Source: Tubiluchus corallicola (lineage: Eukaryota; Priapulida; Priapulimorpha; Priapulimorphida; Tubiluchidae). From it: a stretch of 30,000 bases of DNA. The stretch lies in the NCBI GenBank assembly GCA_030141605.1, contig JAQGDQ010000488.1:103596-133595 (forward strand), given 5' to 3'. A program made the position numbers and the translations under genes. The notes beneath the pieces are model-generated. The model did no database searches. It was not told the DNA's origin and was given only the letters and a program-made list of their open reading frames with translations. Positions 1 through 8,990 of this stretch are shown piece after piece (within the stretch, counting starts at the first letter, position 1; every line of letters begins with the position of its first letter).

Positions 1-186
1 CTATTTTAGACTAACACTTTCAGGGTGGTTGACTTTGGTAACTTTTAGTTTTTCGCCACCCTTTCACCAATCGCTTGAATATCATAAACTCGGATAATTT
101 ATTCATTTATTAATCTTTTCACTTTGAATCATATTATCATTTCATGCTCTGTGTTTTTTTTTTGTAAAAAAGGTGAAAAATAAAGA

Positions 187-305
187 TACTTACTTACTTA
201 CTTACCTACCTACCTACCTACCTACCCACCTACCTACCTACCTACCTACCTACCTACCTACCTACCTACCTACCTACCTACCTACCTACCAACCTACTTA
301 CTTAC
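187..305. repeat. (CTTA)n/(CCTA)n tetranucleotide array
   Basis: A tetranucleotide microsatellite of about 119 bp. Both ends are CTTA units and the middle is almost pure CCTA with a CCCA interruption. The zoning suggests that CCTA arose inside an older CTTA array and spread from the centre. No gene is visible on either side. Confidence 0.95.
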
Positions 306-552
306 TACTTGTACGCTTCAAATTACCATGGCTGATGCAATAGAATAATATAATAATGCTTCATTTCTTGTTTATTTGATTGACTGATTTTGATTGTGTT
401 TGTTAGGTTTTTTCATTTGTTTCTCTTGATCGTACGGTATACCTAATTATTTTCGAGTTTTTTTATAATTGCTGGTGCGTACTTGTCTAAGTTCGATATT
501 TTATACGGTAGGTCTGCCTGCCTATATAAACTGGTTGTATGTTTGTAAAAAT
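306..552. other. unassigned AT-rich spacer
   Basis: No supported coding frame, RNA gene or repeat relationship was seen here. It separates the CTTA/CCTA array from the 400-bp dispersed repeat. Confidence 0.5.
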
Positions 553-952
553 TTGTTTATGAAAACCAATGTAAAAATTGGTCCTTGAAATGCGATAGCT
601 AAAGCAGTTATGCTAAGTGCGAGCACATGTCTTTAGGTTGTACTGAAGTATATCGCTAAGCAGCGGCCGACCAGCTAAGTGGCACATGGCAATTGTTAGG
701 TTATGTAGTTTGTACTAGAGAGAAAAGAATTATTTAATAAATGTGAAAAAGGAAAAGTTAGGTAGGTCAGTAAGAACAGGATAGCGCTAAAAAAACAGTT
801 TGGAGAAAGAGGGTCATGGGAGCAGGTTCACACATCATAGTTTTAGTTTTTTGAGAGGTGATTATATTTTCATTTTTGCAGGAGTGTAATTAATAATTAT
901 AAAATAGTTTGTGTTAATGGAGAGAAATTTTGCATACGTATAGTTATAATAT
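553..952 (+). repeat. 400-bp dispersed repeat, copy 1
   Basis: This block is repeated in the same orientation at 16294-16692 with scattered substitutions and very few indels. Both copies begin at TTGTTTATGAAAACC and end at TAGTTATAATAT, where similarity stops abruptly. No inverted termini, A-rich tail or clear target duplication is visible. It may be a SINE, a non-autonomous transposon fragment or an internal piece of a larger element. The CAGCTAAGTGG segment near 673 resembles a pol III box A, but no box B lies at the right spacing. Confidence 0.85.
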
Positions 953-1730
953 CTTGCAAGGAATATGTTATGAAAGGAGTAAGGAATACAAAACGACAAA
1001 TACAAATACAGGTTTTTTGGAGTCCTCAGAAGGAGACTTGAGAGTCGAATGATGATGACAGCAGTAGCTCTGTAGAAACGTTTGACATAATTTTTTAACT
1101 ATGTAAATTAAAATTTTTACTGAAGTTGTGGTGCTTTAACTATAAAAGAAAAAAAGTTTCTTTTGAAAGTTTAGAAAACAATGACAAAACACTGCTGGTT
1201 TCGAACCCGAAACTATTTTTTAATAAAGCTCTGTAGGCGTATATAAATCCAGCAGTAAAGTATATTTGAATTTCATAACTTAATTTTTTTAAAAGACAAA
1301 ACGCTAACTGCAAATTCGTCCAAGCTCAGATCAATGCAAATTAAACTTTTACTGCATACGCTGAATAGCTTGTATCGTTTTTTCTTAGAGATTTAACATA
1401 CGCTTTGACACTGTATGACTAGAATAACCAGAATTTTATTGCAAATTTTTCTGTATTCACTACCGGGTCACATTTTAGTTTCATAAAATAAACTCCGTTA
1501 TCGTGTTTTGCTTGGGGCCTTTCAATTTTGATCCTTTTATAATCAACATTGTATCCATACACAGATTATCAACTTTTATGCTATTCTGAGAGGGAATAGG
1601 TTTTAGGGCAGTGAGCCCTGACGGATCGGTCGTAATTCCTTTTACCATTGTCCAGATGATCACAACGGTAACCAGTATAAGGCTAGACAAATTAAGACTC
1701 TTAAAACTTAAGGCTGTTAACAGCATTGTA
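953..1730. other. unassigned spacer with one box-B-like motif
   Basis: No gene is supported. On the minus strand near 1198-1212 the sequence GGGTTCGAAACC matches a tRNA box B. The upstream 60 bases do not fold into a tRNA and box A is unconvincing. A decayed tRNA-derived SINE head is possible but not shown. Confidence 0.35.
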
Positions 1731-2188
1731 TAGCCTCATCATTAACGTGTACAAATTTATGTAAACATGGCTTTTTGGGAGTGGTCTTACAAATGGGCTA
1801 TAGGAAGTGTCGTAGGAAGTCCACCAGGTGTTGATGGTGGGATAAAAATGGCACGGTAAAAATGGCGCAAATGGAAAAGTAGGTAAAATGGCTCAGGAGA
1901 AAATTGCACAGGAAAAAATGGCACAAGTGGATAAGCAGGCAAAAACGGTACAGGAAAAAATGGCACAAGTGGGTAAGTAGGCAAAAACGGTACAGGAAAA
2001 AATGGCACAAGTGGGTAAGTAGGCAAAAATGACACAGGAAAAATGGCATTTACCTTGCCATTTTTACCGTGCACCCTCCCTACCATCAACACCTGGTGGA
2101 CTTCCTACGACACTTCCTATGGCCCATTTGTAAGAGCACTCCCAAAAACAATGTTTACATAAATTTGTGCATATTAACGATGAGGCTA
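1731..2188. mobile_element. Foldback (long inverted-repeat) element
   Basis: Two arms of about 130 bp, 1731-1866 and 2057-2188, are near-perfect reverse complements. They start at TAGCCTCATC and run to TGGCACGGTAAAAATGGC. The interior is a 42-bp minisatellite (1875-2048). This is the layout of a foldback or long-TIR MITE. No coding capacity for a transposase is visible. The long minus-strand frames in it come from the repeat period being a multiple of three. The target duplication is unclear; it could be TA. Confidence 0.8.
1875..2048. repeat. 42-bp minisatellite inside the foldback element
   Basis: The unit carries GGTACAGGAAAAAATGGCAC and AAGTGGGTAAGTAG. Two units (from 1939 and 1981) are nearly identical, with a diverged unit upstream and a partial one downstream. 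It fills the loop between the two arms. Its GGNACAGGAAAAATGG theme resembles the degenerate array near 18 kb. Confidence 0.85.
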
Positions 2189-2846
2189 AAAATTCAGCAC
2201 GCTATTGTTAAAATAGAAATTTATCACAAAAAAGGATTCTGTTCAATTATCAATGAATTCAGCCCTGTACATAATCGATTTTTACATACATGATAATGTT
2301 CTATAACTTAGTACCGTACAAGTGATACAGAAGCAATTATAACTGTTTATTCTGTTACGTTACATGACCTTAGCAAAGCCTGTCAACAAATGACATCAAT
2401 ACGAACAAGTTCTTTACCGATTTCCTTGCACCTGAGCTTCGTGTTCGTGTTTTTCCTGCAAAAGGTAAATATAATTATTATGCATTGGGAGACACTGAGC
2501 TTTTCACTACTGCATAGCTTGTGAACACAAAGGATTCGATTAGCAATGTCTATGCAGATTTTTAACAAACTCATTCAAAACAGCTATTGCTACTTTGGCG
2601 AAATCCTGCGTTTTTTAAATTTTTGGATAGAGTTATCTAACTTGTCTTGTAAATCTGTAAGTATATATGGAACACCTTCTTTTTTCGTGAAGATTCCTCG
2701 CGGAATTTACATTAAAATTTACCACTTAATTACTTCTTTCTTGTTTAGCGAATAACGATAATTAACGTATTTCTGTAAACATTTATAAAATTTTAAAATG
2801 TCTTTTTTGATAGGAACGATTTTTTTGTTACGTTAACGCGACAGTA
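2189..2846. other. unassigned AT-rich spacer
   Basis: Short open frames of under 75 codons occur on both strands but have no recognisable domain or splice context. I see no RNA gene or repeat here. Confidence 0.45.
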
Positions 2847-2995
2847 GCGGGAGTTTAAACTTATAAATTTCGCACAGCGTTATTGCTAACGCAAGCCGTG
2901 TATGCAATAAGACACTATGCAAGTGATACAAAATTTAAAAGGAATTTTAAAGCTTTATTTATGAATTTTGTTTTCTTGTGCTTTACGGAAATGCG
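2847..2995 (+). repeat. Diverged dispersed repeat, copy A
   Basis: It aligns in the same orientation with 25427-25567. Shared blocks include CGGGAGTTTAAA, a CAGCGTTA(T/C)TGCTAAC block, AAGCTTTATTTATGA and TTTTCTTGTGCTTTA. The copies are clearly older than the 400-bp pair. No termini could be defined and no coding is seen. Confidence 0.7.
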
Positions 2996-3204
2996 TCCGA
3001 TGGTACACTGTATGATTAAACTGGTTTACGATTGTAGTTAAACTATTTTCACAGGGGGAACAGGCAATGGGGGCGGGGGTAATTGTTTTTTGTCAAATGA
3101 GGAACGATTTTAGTCTCTTACGAAGAAATGAAAAACGTTAATGCTGATTAGATTAAAAGCTCGGTAAGTTAGCAACCTACAAAATAGAACGTACCATGTA
3201 AAAA

Positions 3205-3350
3205 GGTCTACATAGACACAGACATAGACATAGAACATTTATTTTCTCCAATTAGTTTAACATCAAAAGTTTTTTAAATATTAAGTAATTATAATCATGG
3301 AGCAGGGCAGAGAAGGACCACAGGGTCATCTAGTCCCTGCCCTTTCTTGT
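3205..3350 (-). mobile_element. Non-LTR retrotransposon 3' end with structured UTR
   Basis: Read on the minus strand, the segment has a hairpin (3304-3343), an AT-rich stretch, then AAAATAAATG followed by a short TATGTC repeat as the tail (3205-3237). That is the usual 3' end of CR1/L2-like LINEs or SINEs borrowing their tails. The hairpin has outer stem AGGGCAG/CTGCCCT, inner stem GGAC/GTCC, a 14-nt loop and a 4-nt bulge on the 3' side. The same layout occurs at 16075-16114. More UTR probably lies at 3351-3700, where the minus strand is T-rich and noncoding. Confidence 0.7.
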
Positions 3351-4249
3351 AAATAGATTAGTATATTAAAAATAAATGGTGAGGCTGCAGATAACAAAAA
3401 CAAAAACAAATAAGAAAAAATAATAATAATAAAAATAATATAAATGATACAAATTATCAAAAAAGAAGTGAAAACAAAAAATAATAAAGTTAGATACCTA
3501 AATCTAAACAAAACAATACAATTATTCAGTAATTAGGATTATTATATGTAGTAGTTTCAAATGCGGTCTTATTAACAGGGGAATTTGACCAAGGTTAGTG
3601 AGTAAAGTTAAAAAACTGAGAGTATGGAGAGATAAAATAAGTATCAAAAAGTGTAATATAGAAAAATTTAAGAGAAAAAGTAAGTATGAAAAAGTTACTC
3701 GCATTGAGAAATCTGTCAGAATTCTACGGATGAAGACTTCTTGCCTTTTTTAGAAAATAAGTCACGCGCTAAACGATTATTGTCGATCTGCCGCATAGAT
3801 AAGATCAATTCGCTTATTATTAGCTAATGTGAAATTCCGGGGATTCGTCACGCTTTTGATGGTTTTCTGTTGTCAACAATACAGCTTGATGGAAGGCGAA
3901 AATGCAACGTGTTTTTCGTGCGTTTCATAAAACCGTCAAAAAATCGGCTGTGCCACAATGTCGGCGTTCTAAATGGCCATTCCACAAAATAAAAGCTACG
4001 GCAGCACAAACACGAATTAGCAATGAAATAGCAGCAAACTAAACCCGTAAAAAGATTATTATAAAAAAGTTGAATGCGCAATACATTTTGCCTGCCAGTC
4101 GTCTTCTCCTTGTTTGTAAATCACTTTTGTCTTGTTTGTTGGTGCACCAAGCACCAGGTAAACCCCTTGCATTAAAAACTGTCAAAAGGTCGTAAGATGT
4201 GTGTTATAAGCGCGAAAACGTTTACATTTAGAAAATTTAATTTATAACG
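3351..4249. other. unassigned, possible LINE 3' UTR then spacer
   Basis: From 3351 to about 3700 the minus strand is T-rich and may belong to the LINE ending at 3205. From 3700 to 4249 I see no repeat or convincing exon. A CAG|GTAAAC donor-like site at about 4155 has no open frame to support it. Confidence 0.35.
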
Positions 4250-4745
4250 TTAAAGGAAAACCGTATGATTGTGTAAATATTAGTTCAGAATAAAGAATGC
4301 TCTAAAATATTGAAAAGCACAATGTATTTTTTAAATCAAAGCTTAGATTAAATAATGATTACCTCGGATACGCAAAATTTGTTAAACTTTCAAAGCTACG
4401 CGCGGCTCAGTGAATCTACTAAGATTGGCAGCGGCGCCTTTTTGTCACATTCATGTGGCCGAGAAATAGAAGGCGGTACATTGATAACTGTGGTCATGAA
4501 TTGCAGTGTTAGTTTCTGACGTCATATGATGTAGAGCCCATTTTCGTGACATCACGAGTTTAAACAGTAACACATACGCAAGCGTGCTTGACGTGGAAGG
4601 GAAGATGCCTGCCATTGCACAAACTGCGGTTAGTTTTTGACATAAGCAATAGCTGTGTTCGGCTACCGTTAATTAACTTTCTAAGCTAATTATTGAAATA
4701 TAAGAAACAATTGCCAGTCTAAACAGTCATCCGGTTTTCCTTTAA
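4250..4745. mobile_element. TTAA-flanked MITE, family 1
   Basis: TTAA at 4250-4253 and 4742-4745 bounds an element starting AGGAAAACC and ending GGTTTTCCT, with TIRs continuing imperfectly inward (GTATGA against TCATCC). A TTAA target with short TIRs fits the piggyBac or Kolobok superfamilies. The length is about 490 bp with no transposase frame, so it is non-autonomous. The interior does not match the two TTAA-ended elements at 5532 and 14216, though the terminal 12 bp do. Confidence 0.75.
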
Positions 4746-5103
4746 GTATATCAACATTTGGTGCTTCCAATTTTGTCAGCCGTTACAGTTGAATGAATTC
4801 CCTGCCTCTGTAAGAATAAGGACAGAGACGAAGCAGACAAACTCATGTTTGCTCCATCATTGCAACCTGAACCTCGAGGATTTTATCACGTTATAAGGCA
4901 ACATCAATAGTTCACATTTCGGCAGAAATAAAATTGCCACATTAGCCATCGAAAGCTTTATAGTTTTATTACGACATGGCACCAACCAAGTTCTACGTTT
5001 CGGGATTTGCTTATCATCAGCAAAACTATAAATCCTTATAAACACTGATAATATAGTTAGTACTGATAAAGAAACTGCTATCTAAGACACTCAAATAGAA
5101 CCG
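4746..5103. other. unassigned spacer
   Basis: No exon, RNA gene or repeat is recognised between the two TTAA-type elements. Confidence 0.45.
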
Positions 5104-5340
5104 TTTAGAGGAAAACAAGAAGATTTTTCATATTCTACCTCATTTCGAAGTAGAGTAAAAAAAAGTATGCATTTTAACGCTCATAATAATGATAAGGTGT
5201 TTCTAATAATTGAATAACAGGTTAAAAACTCAGTTAACGGCCGTGCGCCCAATTAATGATGACGTCACAAATGAACATAATGTTCATCAGCACAAACATT
5301 TTAAGAGTGTGTTGCTTGTGTTTGCCTGGATTATTTTTCG
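5104..5340 (+). mobile_element. Truncated TTAA-type element (left half)
   Basis: It aligns with the left part of the element at 14216-14816 in the same orientation. The match runs from the GAGGAAAAC terminus through ATTTTTCATATTC to the GTGTTGC-like block near 5310. Similarity then stops. It also forms an inverted repeat with 5930-6144, the corresponding end of the full, oppositely oriented copy. Confidence 0.7.
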
Positions 5341-5384
5341 ACTAGCAATCAATACATGTAGTATTACCATGCATTGTAGGATTT

Positions 5385-5530
5385 GTTAATATTAAAAATT
5401 GAATTATGAATAAATGATTTACGAATATTTGATTTATGAATATTCAAAATTCATTTATTAATATTAAAAATTCGATGCGAATATTTTAATATTAATAAGT
5501 GCGTGATTTGTTAAAATTCCAAAATGATTT
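5385..5530. repeat. AT-rich degenerate repeat patch
   Basis: The patch repeats ATTTATTAATATTAAAAATT-like words. ATTCATTTATTAATATT recurs just past the neighbouring element at 6168-6184. The two stretches may be the split halves of one AT-rich target. Confidence 0.45.
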
Positions 5531-5531
5531 A

Positions 5532-6144
5532 TTAAAGCGAAACCGGACCCAATGTTAAACTGTAGGTCAAGACTATTCTTTAAAATATTAAAGCGAAACA
5601 CTATTTTTTCACAAATGATTTATGTGAAAGAATTATTACCACACAAACACAATTTCACGTTCGCGCCACTAGTTCTGCGCTGTTACATACATTTCGCCAT
5701 TCGCTAGATAGACGGACAGTAGCGCCTGCATTTCGGAAAGCGCTACACAAAAAATAGGTGCTGTACCTCTGAGTTCAGATGTGTTAGTTTGTGATGAACT
5801 GCACACGTTCGACAGCTCATGTACAGTGGTAAATTGAAATTTGAATTTTTACCTTAAAACTTGCCGAGTTTTAGTACAACACACTTACTCTCTAACAGTA
5901 GCACTGTACTTCAATTTTCTGTTTCGCAAACACGTGCAACACGCTGGTGGAATATTTTTGACATTTGAAAATTATATTAGTTTCTGAAAACGTCAATAAT
6001 TGAGCTCCCCGCCGGTAATTAAGTTTTTAATCTATTATTTAATTATCAGAAACGCTTTTGCAGTATGATTGGTGTTAAATTGTGTACTTTTTACTGTACT
6101 TGAAAATGGGGTAGTATATGAAAAATCATCCTGTCTTCCTTTAA
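5532..6144 (-). mobile_element. TTAA-flanked element, family 2, full copy (reversed)
   Basis: This 613-bp element ends in TTAAAG and CTTTAA. It is the reverse complement of the copy at 14216-14816 over its whole length. Shared blocks include GGTGCTGTACCTCT, TTACATACATTTCGCC-like and CACACGTTCGA segments. The ends match the TTAAAGGAAAACC terminus with substitutions. There is no transposase frame. TTAA duplication again suggests piggyBac or Kolobok mobilisation. Confidence 0.8.
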
Positions 6145-6692
6145 CATTAGCTAATAATTAATAAAATTCATTTATTAATATTCAAAGATAAGTCTTGAAT
6201 TCTACTTTGGTGTTCTATATTTATAGAGACATTTAGACTCATAATTTTGCCTATGATGGCAATGGCATGACCAAATGCTGAAATGTACAAACTGATTGGT
6301 ACAAATCGTTACTACACCGTGCGTGATACTTTCAGTGGCTGATGTTGCTGTTTTGATTCTACTGAAATAAGATTTCCCAATGACAGAGTTAAGTCTACAA
6401 GTCACTGGTCAAGTAAATCACTTTCTTGGTCCTTTGGACAGTAAGTTAACCAGTGCGTTGACCAAATGGTCGCGTTTTGGTCGAACACTGCTCTGCCAAT
6501 CAGTCGATCAGCCAGCCATGAAGCCAGATACTATGCCAGTAAATCAGACATGCTTTTATTGCCTGTTATGCAGTAAGCTATTTAGTCAGTCAGTCATACG
6601 AATATACTAGTACAAATTCAGCATCGACTAACTGAGTCGAATTTTCGATCCGCATTTTAAGTTCAAGATGGCTGCGATATTATAAATTTGGA
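6145..6692. other. unassigned spacer with degenerate CAGT/CAGTCAGT words
   Basis: No gene is supported; a 76-codon frame at 6380-6610 has no recognisable feature. The block 6612-6674 (CATCGACT ... TTCAAGATGGC) resembles 7362-7425 on the far side of the 60-bp array, a diverged direct repeat flanking it. Confidence 0.4.
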
Positions 6693-6693
6693 A

Positions 6694-7356
6694 AAAGGCT
6701 AAAGCACTACAAATTCGTTATGAATCGTCATGTAGCTTTAGAAGAACATACCAGAAGGTTAAAGCACTACAAATTCGTTATGAATCGTCATGTAGCTTTA
6801 AAGGAACACACCAGAAGGTTAAAGCACTACAAATTCGTTATGAATCGTCATGTAGCTTTAGAGGAACACACCAGAAGGTTAAAGCACTACAAATTCGTTA
6901 TGAATCGTCATGTAGCTTTAAAGGAACATACCAGAAGGTTAAAGCACTACAAATTCGTTATGAATCGTCATGTAGCTTTAGAGGAACACACCAGAAGGTT
7001 AAAGCACTACAAATTCGTTATGAGTCGTCATGTAGCTTTAAAGGAACATACCAGAAGGTTAAAGCACTACAAATTCGCTATGAATCGTCATGTAGCTTTA
7101 AAGGAACATACCAGAAGGTTAAAGCACTACAAATTCGTTGTGAATCGTCGTGTAGCTTTAAAGGAACATACCAGAAGGTTAAAACACTACAAATTCGTTA
7201 TGAATCGTCATGTAGCTTAAAAGGAACATACCAGAAGGTTAAAACACTACAAATTCGTTATGAATCGTCATGTAGCTTTAGAGGAACACACCAGAAGGTT
7301 AAAGCACTACAAATTCGTTATGAATAGTCATGTAGCTTAAAAGGAACATACCAGAA
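6694..7356. repeat. 60-bp minisatellite, about 11 units
   Basis: Eleven units of exactly 60 bp carry TGAATCGTCATGTAGC and GGTTAAAGCACTACAAATTC. Two variants, AGAGGAACACACC and AAAGGAACATACC, alternate in the first half, giving a 120-bp higher-order pattern. The exact multiple of three opens a 166-codon frame with a 20-residue repeat. I do not regard it as a gene: in-frame TAA and TAG appear in later units and no splice or signal context exists. Confidence 0.97.
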
Positions 7357-7829
7357 CGACTTGCACATCGACTGACGGAGGGACGATTTACGATTCCCTA
7401 TTATGGATTCAAGACGGCGGCAAAAAACATTATTTTAGAGAAAAGCAGAAAGCTCAGAGCAAAGAAAGCGTGCAAGCATAAGTCAGTCTGTCTGTTCCTT
7501 ATTTGGCCTTGAATAGTAAAGAATTGTCTCGATAAATCTGTCAGTTTTTCTGTGCCCGTCTTGCATCTCAGCTTAACCTATAATTTATTTCCTCGAAAAT
7601 TTCCTCGAAACTCCATTCATTGTCTATCTCCTGAGACATTCAGCTTAACTGTACTGACATCTGCTTGATGTTTCTACGACTACGCAATATACGATATATA
7701 GTTATATTTATATCCCTGTGTTCAGTACTAAATAAACGTGACCTTGTCCAATAATCATGTTATTAAGATTCTGCTTAGTATTCTTGATTTACCTGCGGTT
7801 ATTAATATTATTTATTTATTGTTACTATA
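7357..7829. other. unassigned spacer, left flank of TA-flanked element
   Basis: No coding is supported. The 36-bp block 7679-7713 (ACTACGCAATATA plus AGTTATATTTATA) recurs at 8500-8535, so it brackets the following element as a direct repeat. Confidence 0.5.
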
Positions 7830-8495
7830 GGTTTTACATGCCAAAAATAGACCTGCGTTAACTCAAATGTAGATTTAGGTAATTCAAATGTGTCTTGGTA
7901 ACTCAAATGTAGACTTAGGTAGTTCAAATGTGTTAACAATGGTTTTCAAGAAATCGTTTTTGGTAAGTCAAATGTCGACACATGTCAAGTCAAATGTGAC
8001 ATTGGTATTTCAAATGTGGATAGGTGGTAAAGTTTAAGGATGTTAAATTTAATCTCCTTTAATCTTAATTTAATAATTGCTGTGAAAATAATAACTTTAT
8101 AGGTTTACTAATAGTTCACTAATATTCTGTAAACTTTACATACCATTGGAACTGTTAAAGAAAATAATACATTCTTAAAACAAACAATGTTTCTTGAGAG
8201 AAACTAATTCATTAATGCAGTGCTAATGTATTACTTGAAAAACTAATTGGTGATTCACTGTTCTTTGGGAAGGGATAAACAACACATTTTTCAAAGTTAT
8301 GAACGAGGTGATGACTATCTTTGGTTTATCTACAGTTGACTTACATAAGTCACATTTGAGTTACCAAAACACATTCGAATTTCCTCTGTCTACATTTGAC
8401 TTACCTAAGTCACATTTGAACTTTCCTGTGTCTACATTTGACTTACCTAAGTCACATTTGAACTTTTCCTGTGTCTACATTTGACGTGTAAAACC
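7830..8495 (-). mobile_element. TA-flanked inverted-repeat element, copy 1 (longest)
   Basis: The termini are GGTTTTACATG and its mirror CGTGTAAAACC, next to TA on both sides. Each arm consists of imperfect subterminal repeats of about 20 bp (TCAAATGTAGAC, TTAGGTAAG, TCAAATGTG), inverted between the two arms. The copy at 14918 is the same element in reverse orientation with part of the interior (here about 8110-8310) missing. No transposase frame exists. A TA target suggests Tc1/mariner-like mobilisation, but the subterminal array is unusual. The 61-codon frame in the right arm is a repeat by-product. Confidence 0.85.
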
Positions 8496-8722
8496 TATAC
8501 TACGCAATATATAGATATATAGTTATATTTATAGCGACGACCATATATAGATTTTCAGCAATAGAAGCAAGCCTTACGCAAAATTAAAAAAAGTTGGACA
8601 ATACTTTTTTATGTGGATTATTATGTGAACATGGTCATAACTGGTCGTAACGTTCGACATGTTTGTGTCGAAATAAAATGTCGTGTCTTTGTTTAAAATG
8701 GTTGCTGGCTGTTATTCTCATT
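8496..8722. other. unassigned AT-rich spacer
   Basis: It contains the second 36-bp direct repeat (8500-8535). Nothing else is recognised. Confidence 0.45.
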
Positions 8723-8990
8723 TTATTGACTTGTGTTCCCATCACAAATCAGTTTCTTAAAAGTTTCATATGTTAGAACAATGTGTGAAATCGGCCATTC
8801 TATAGAATGTCTAGGCATTTTATAGAGTGCCAAAATAAACCAGGTAAAGTGTCTAAAATAGTTCCTTCTACACTTTTCACATTGCCACTGAACATTACAC
8901 TGAACTTGTATACTCTTTAGTGTATTAGCAGCTGCATGACAATACGATACAACGTCTTGAGCCAGTGAAGTCAACGCTTTGGTTTCCTAG
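8720..8990 (-). CDS. Possible terminal exon, unknown protein
   Basis: I do not recognise this frame. The minus strand is open for about 88 codons from a TTTAACTCTAG acceptor-like site (about 8990) to a TAA at 8723-8725. That stop overlaps an AATAAA (TCAATAAAATG), as a compact 3' exon with a nearby poly(A) signal might. The reading starts ETKALTSLAQDVVSY, is lysine- and cysteine-containing in the middle (CEKCRRNYF) and ends in GNTSQ. It has no ATG of its own at the start, so it could only be an internal or last exon. Chance openness in an AT-rich region is the main alternative. Confidence 0.2.

Noticed and set aside
673-835. tRNA-type pol III promoter in the 400-bp repeat
   Set aside because: A box-A-like word is present, but the only box-B-like word is about 150 bp away and poorly matched.
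6720-7220. 166-codon frame with a 20-residue repeat
   Set aside because: It exists because the repeat period is 60. Stops appear in later units and no promoter, splice or signal context is seen.
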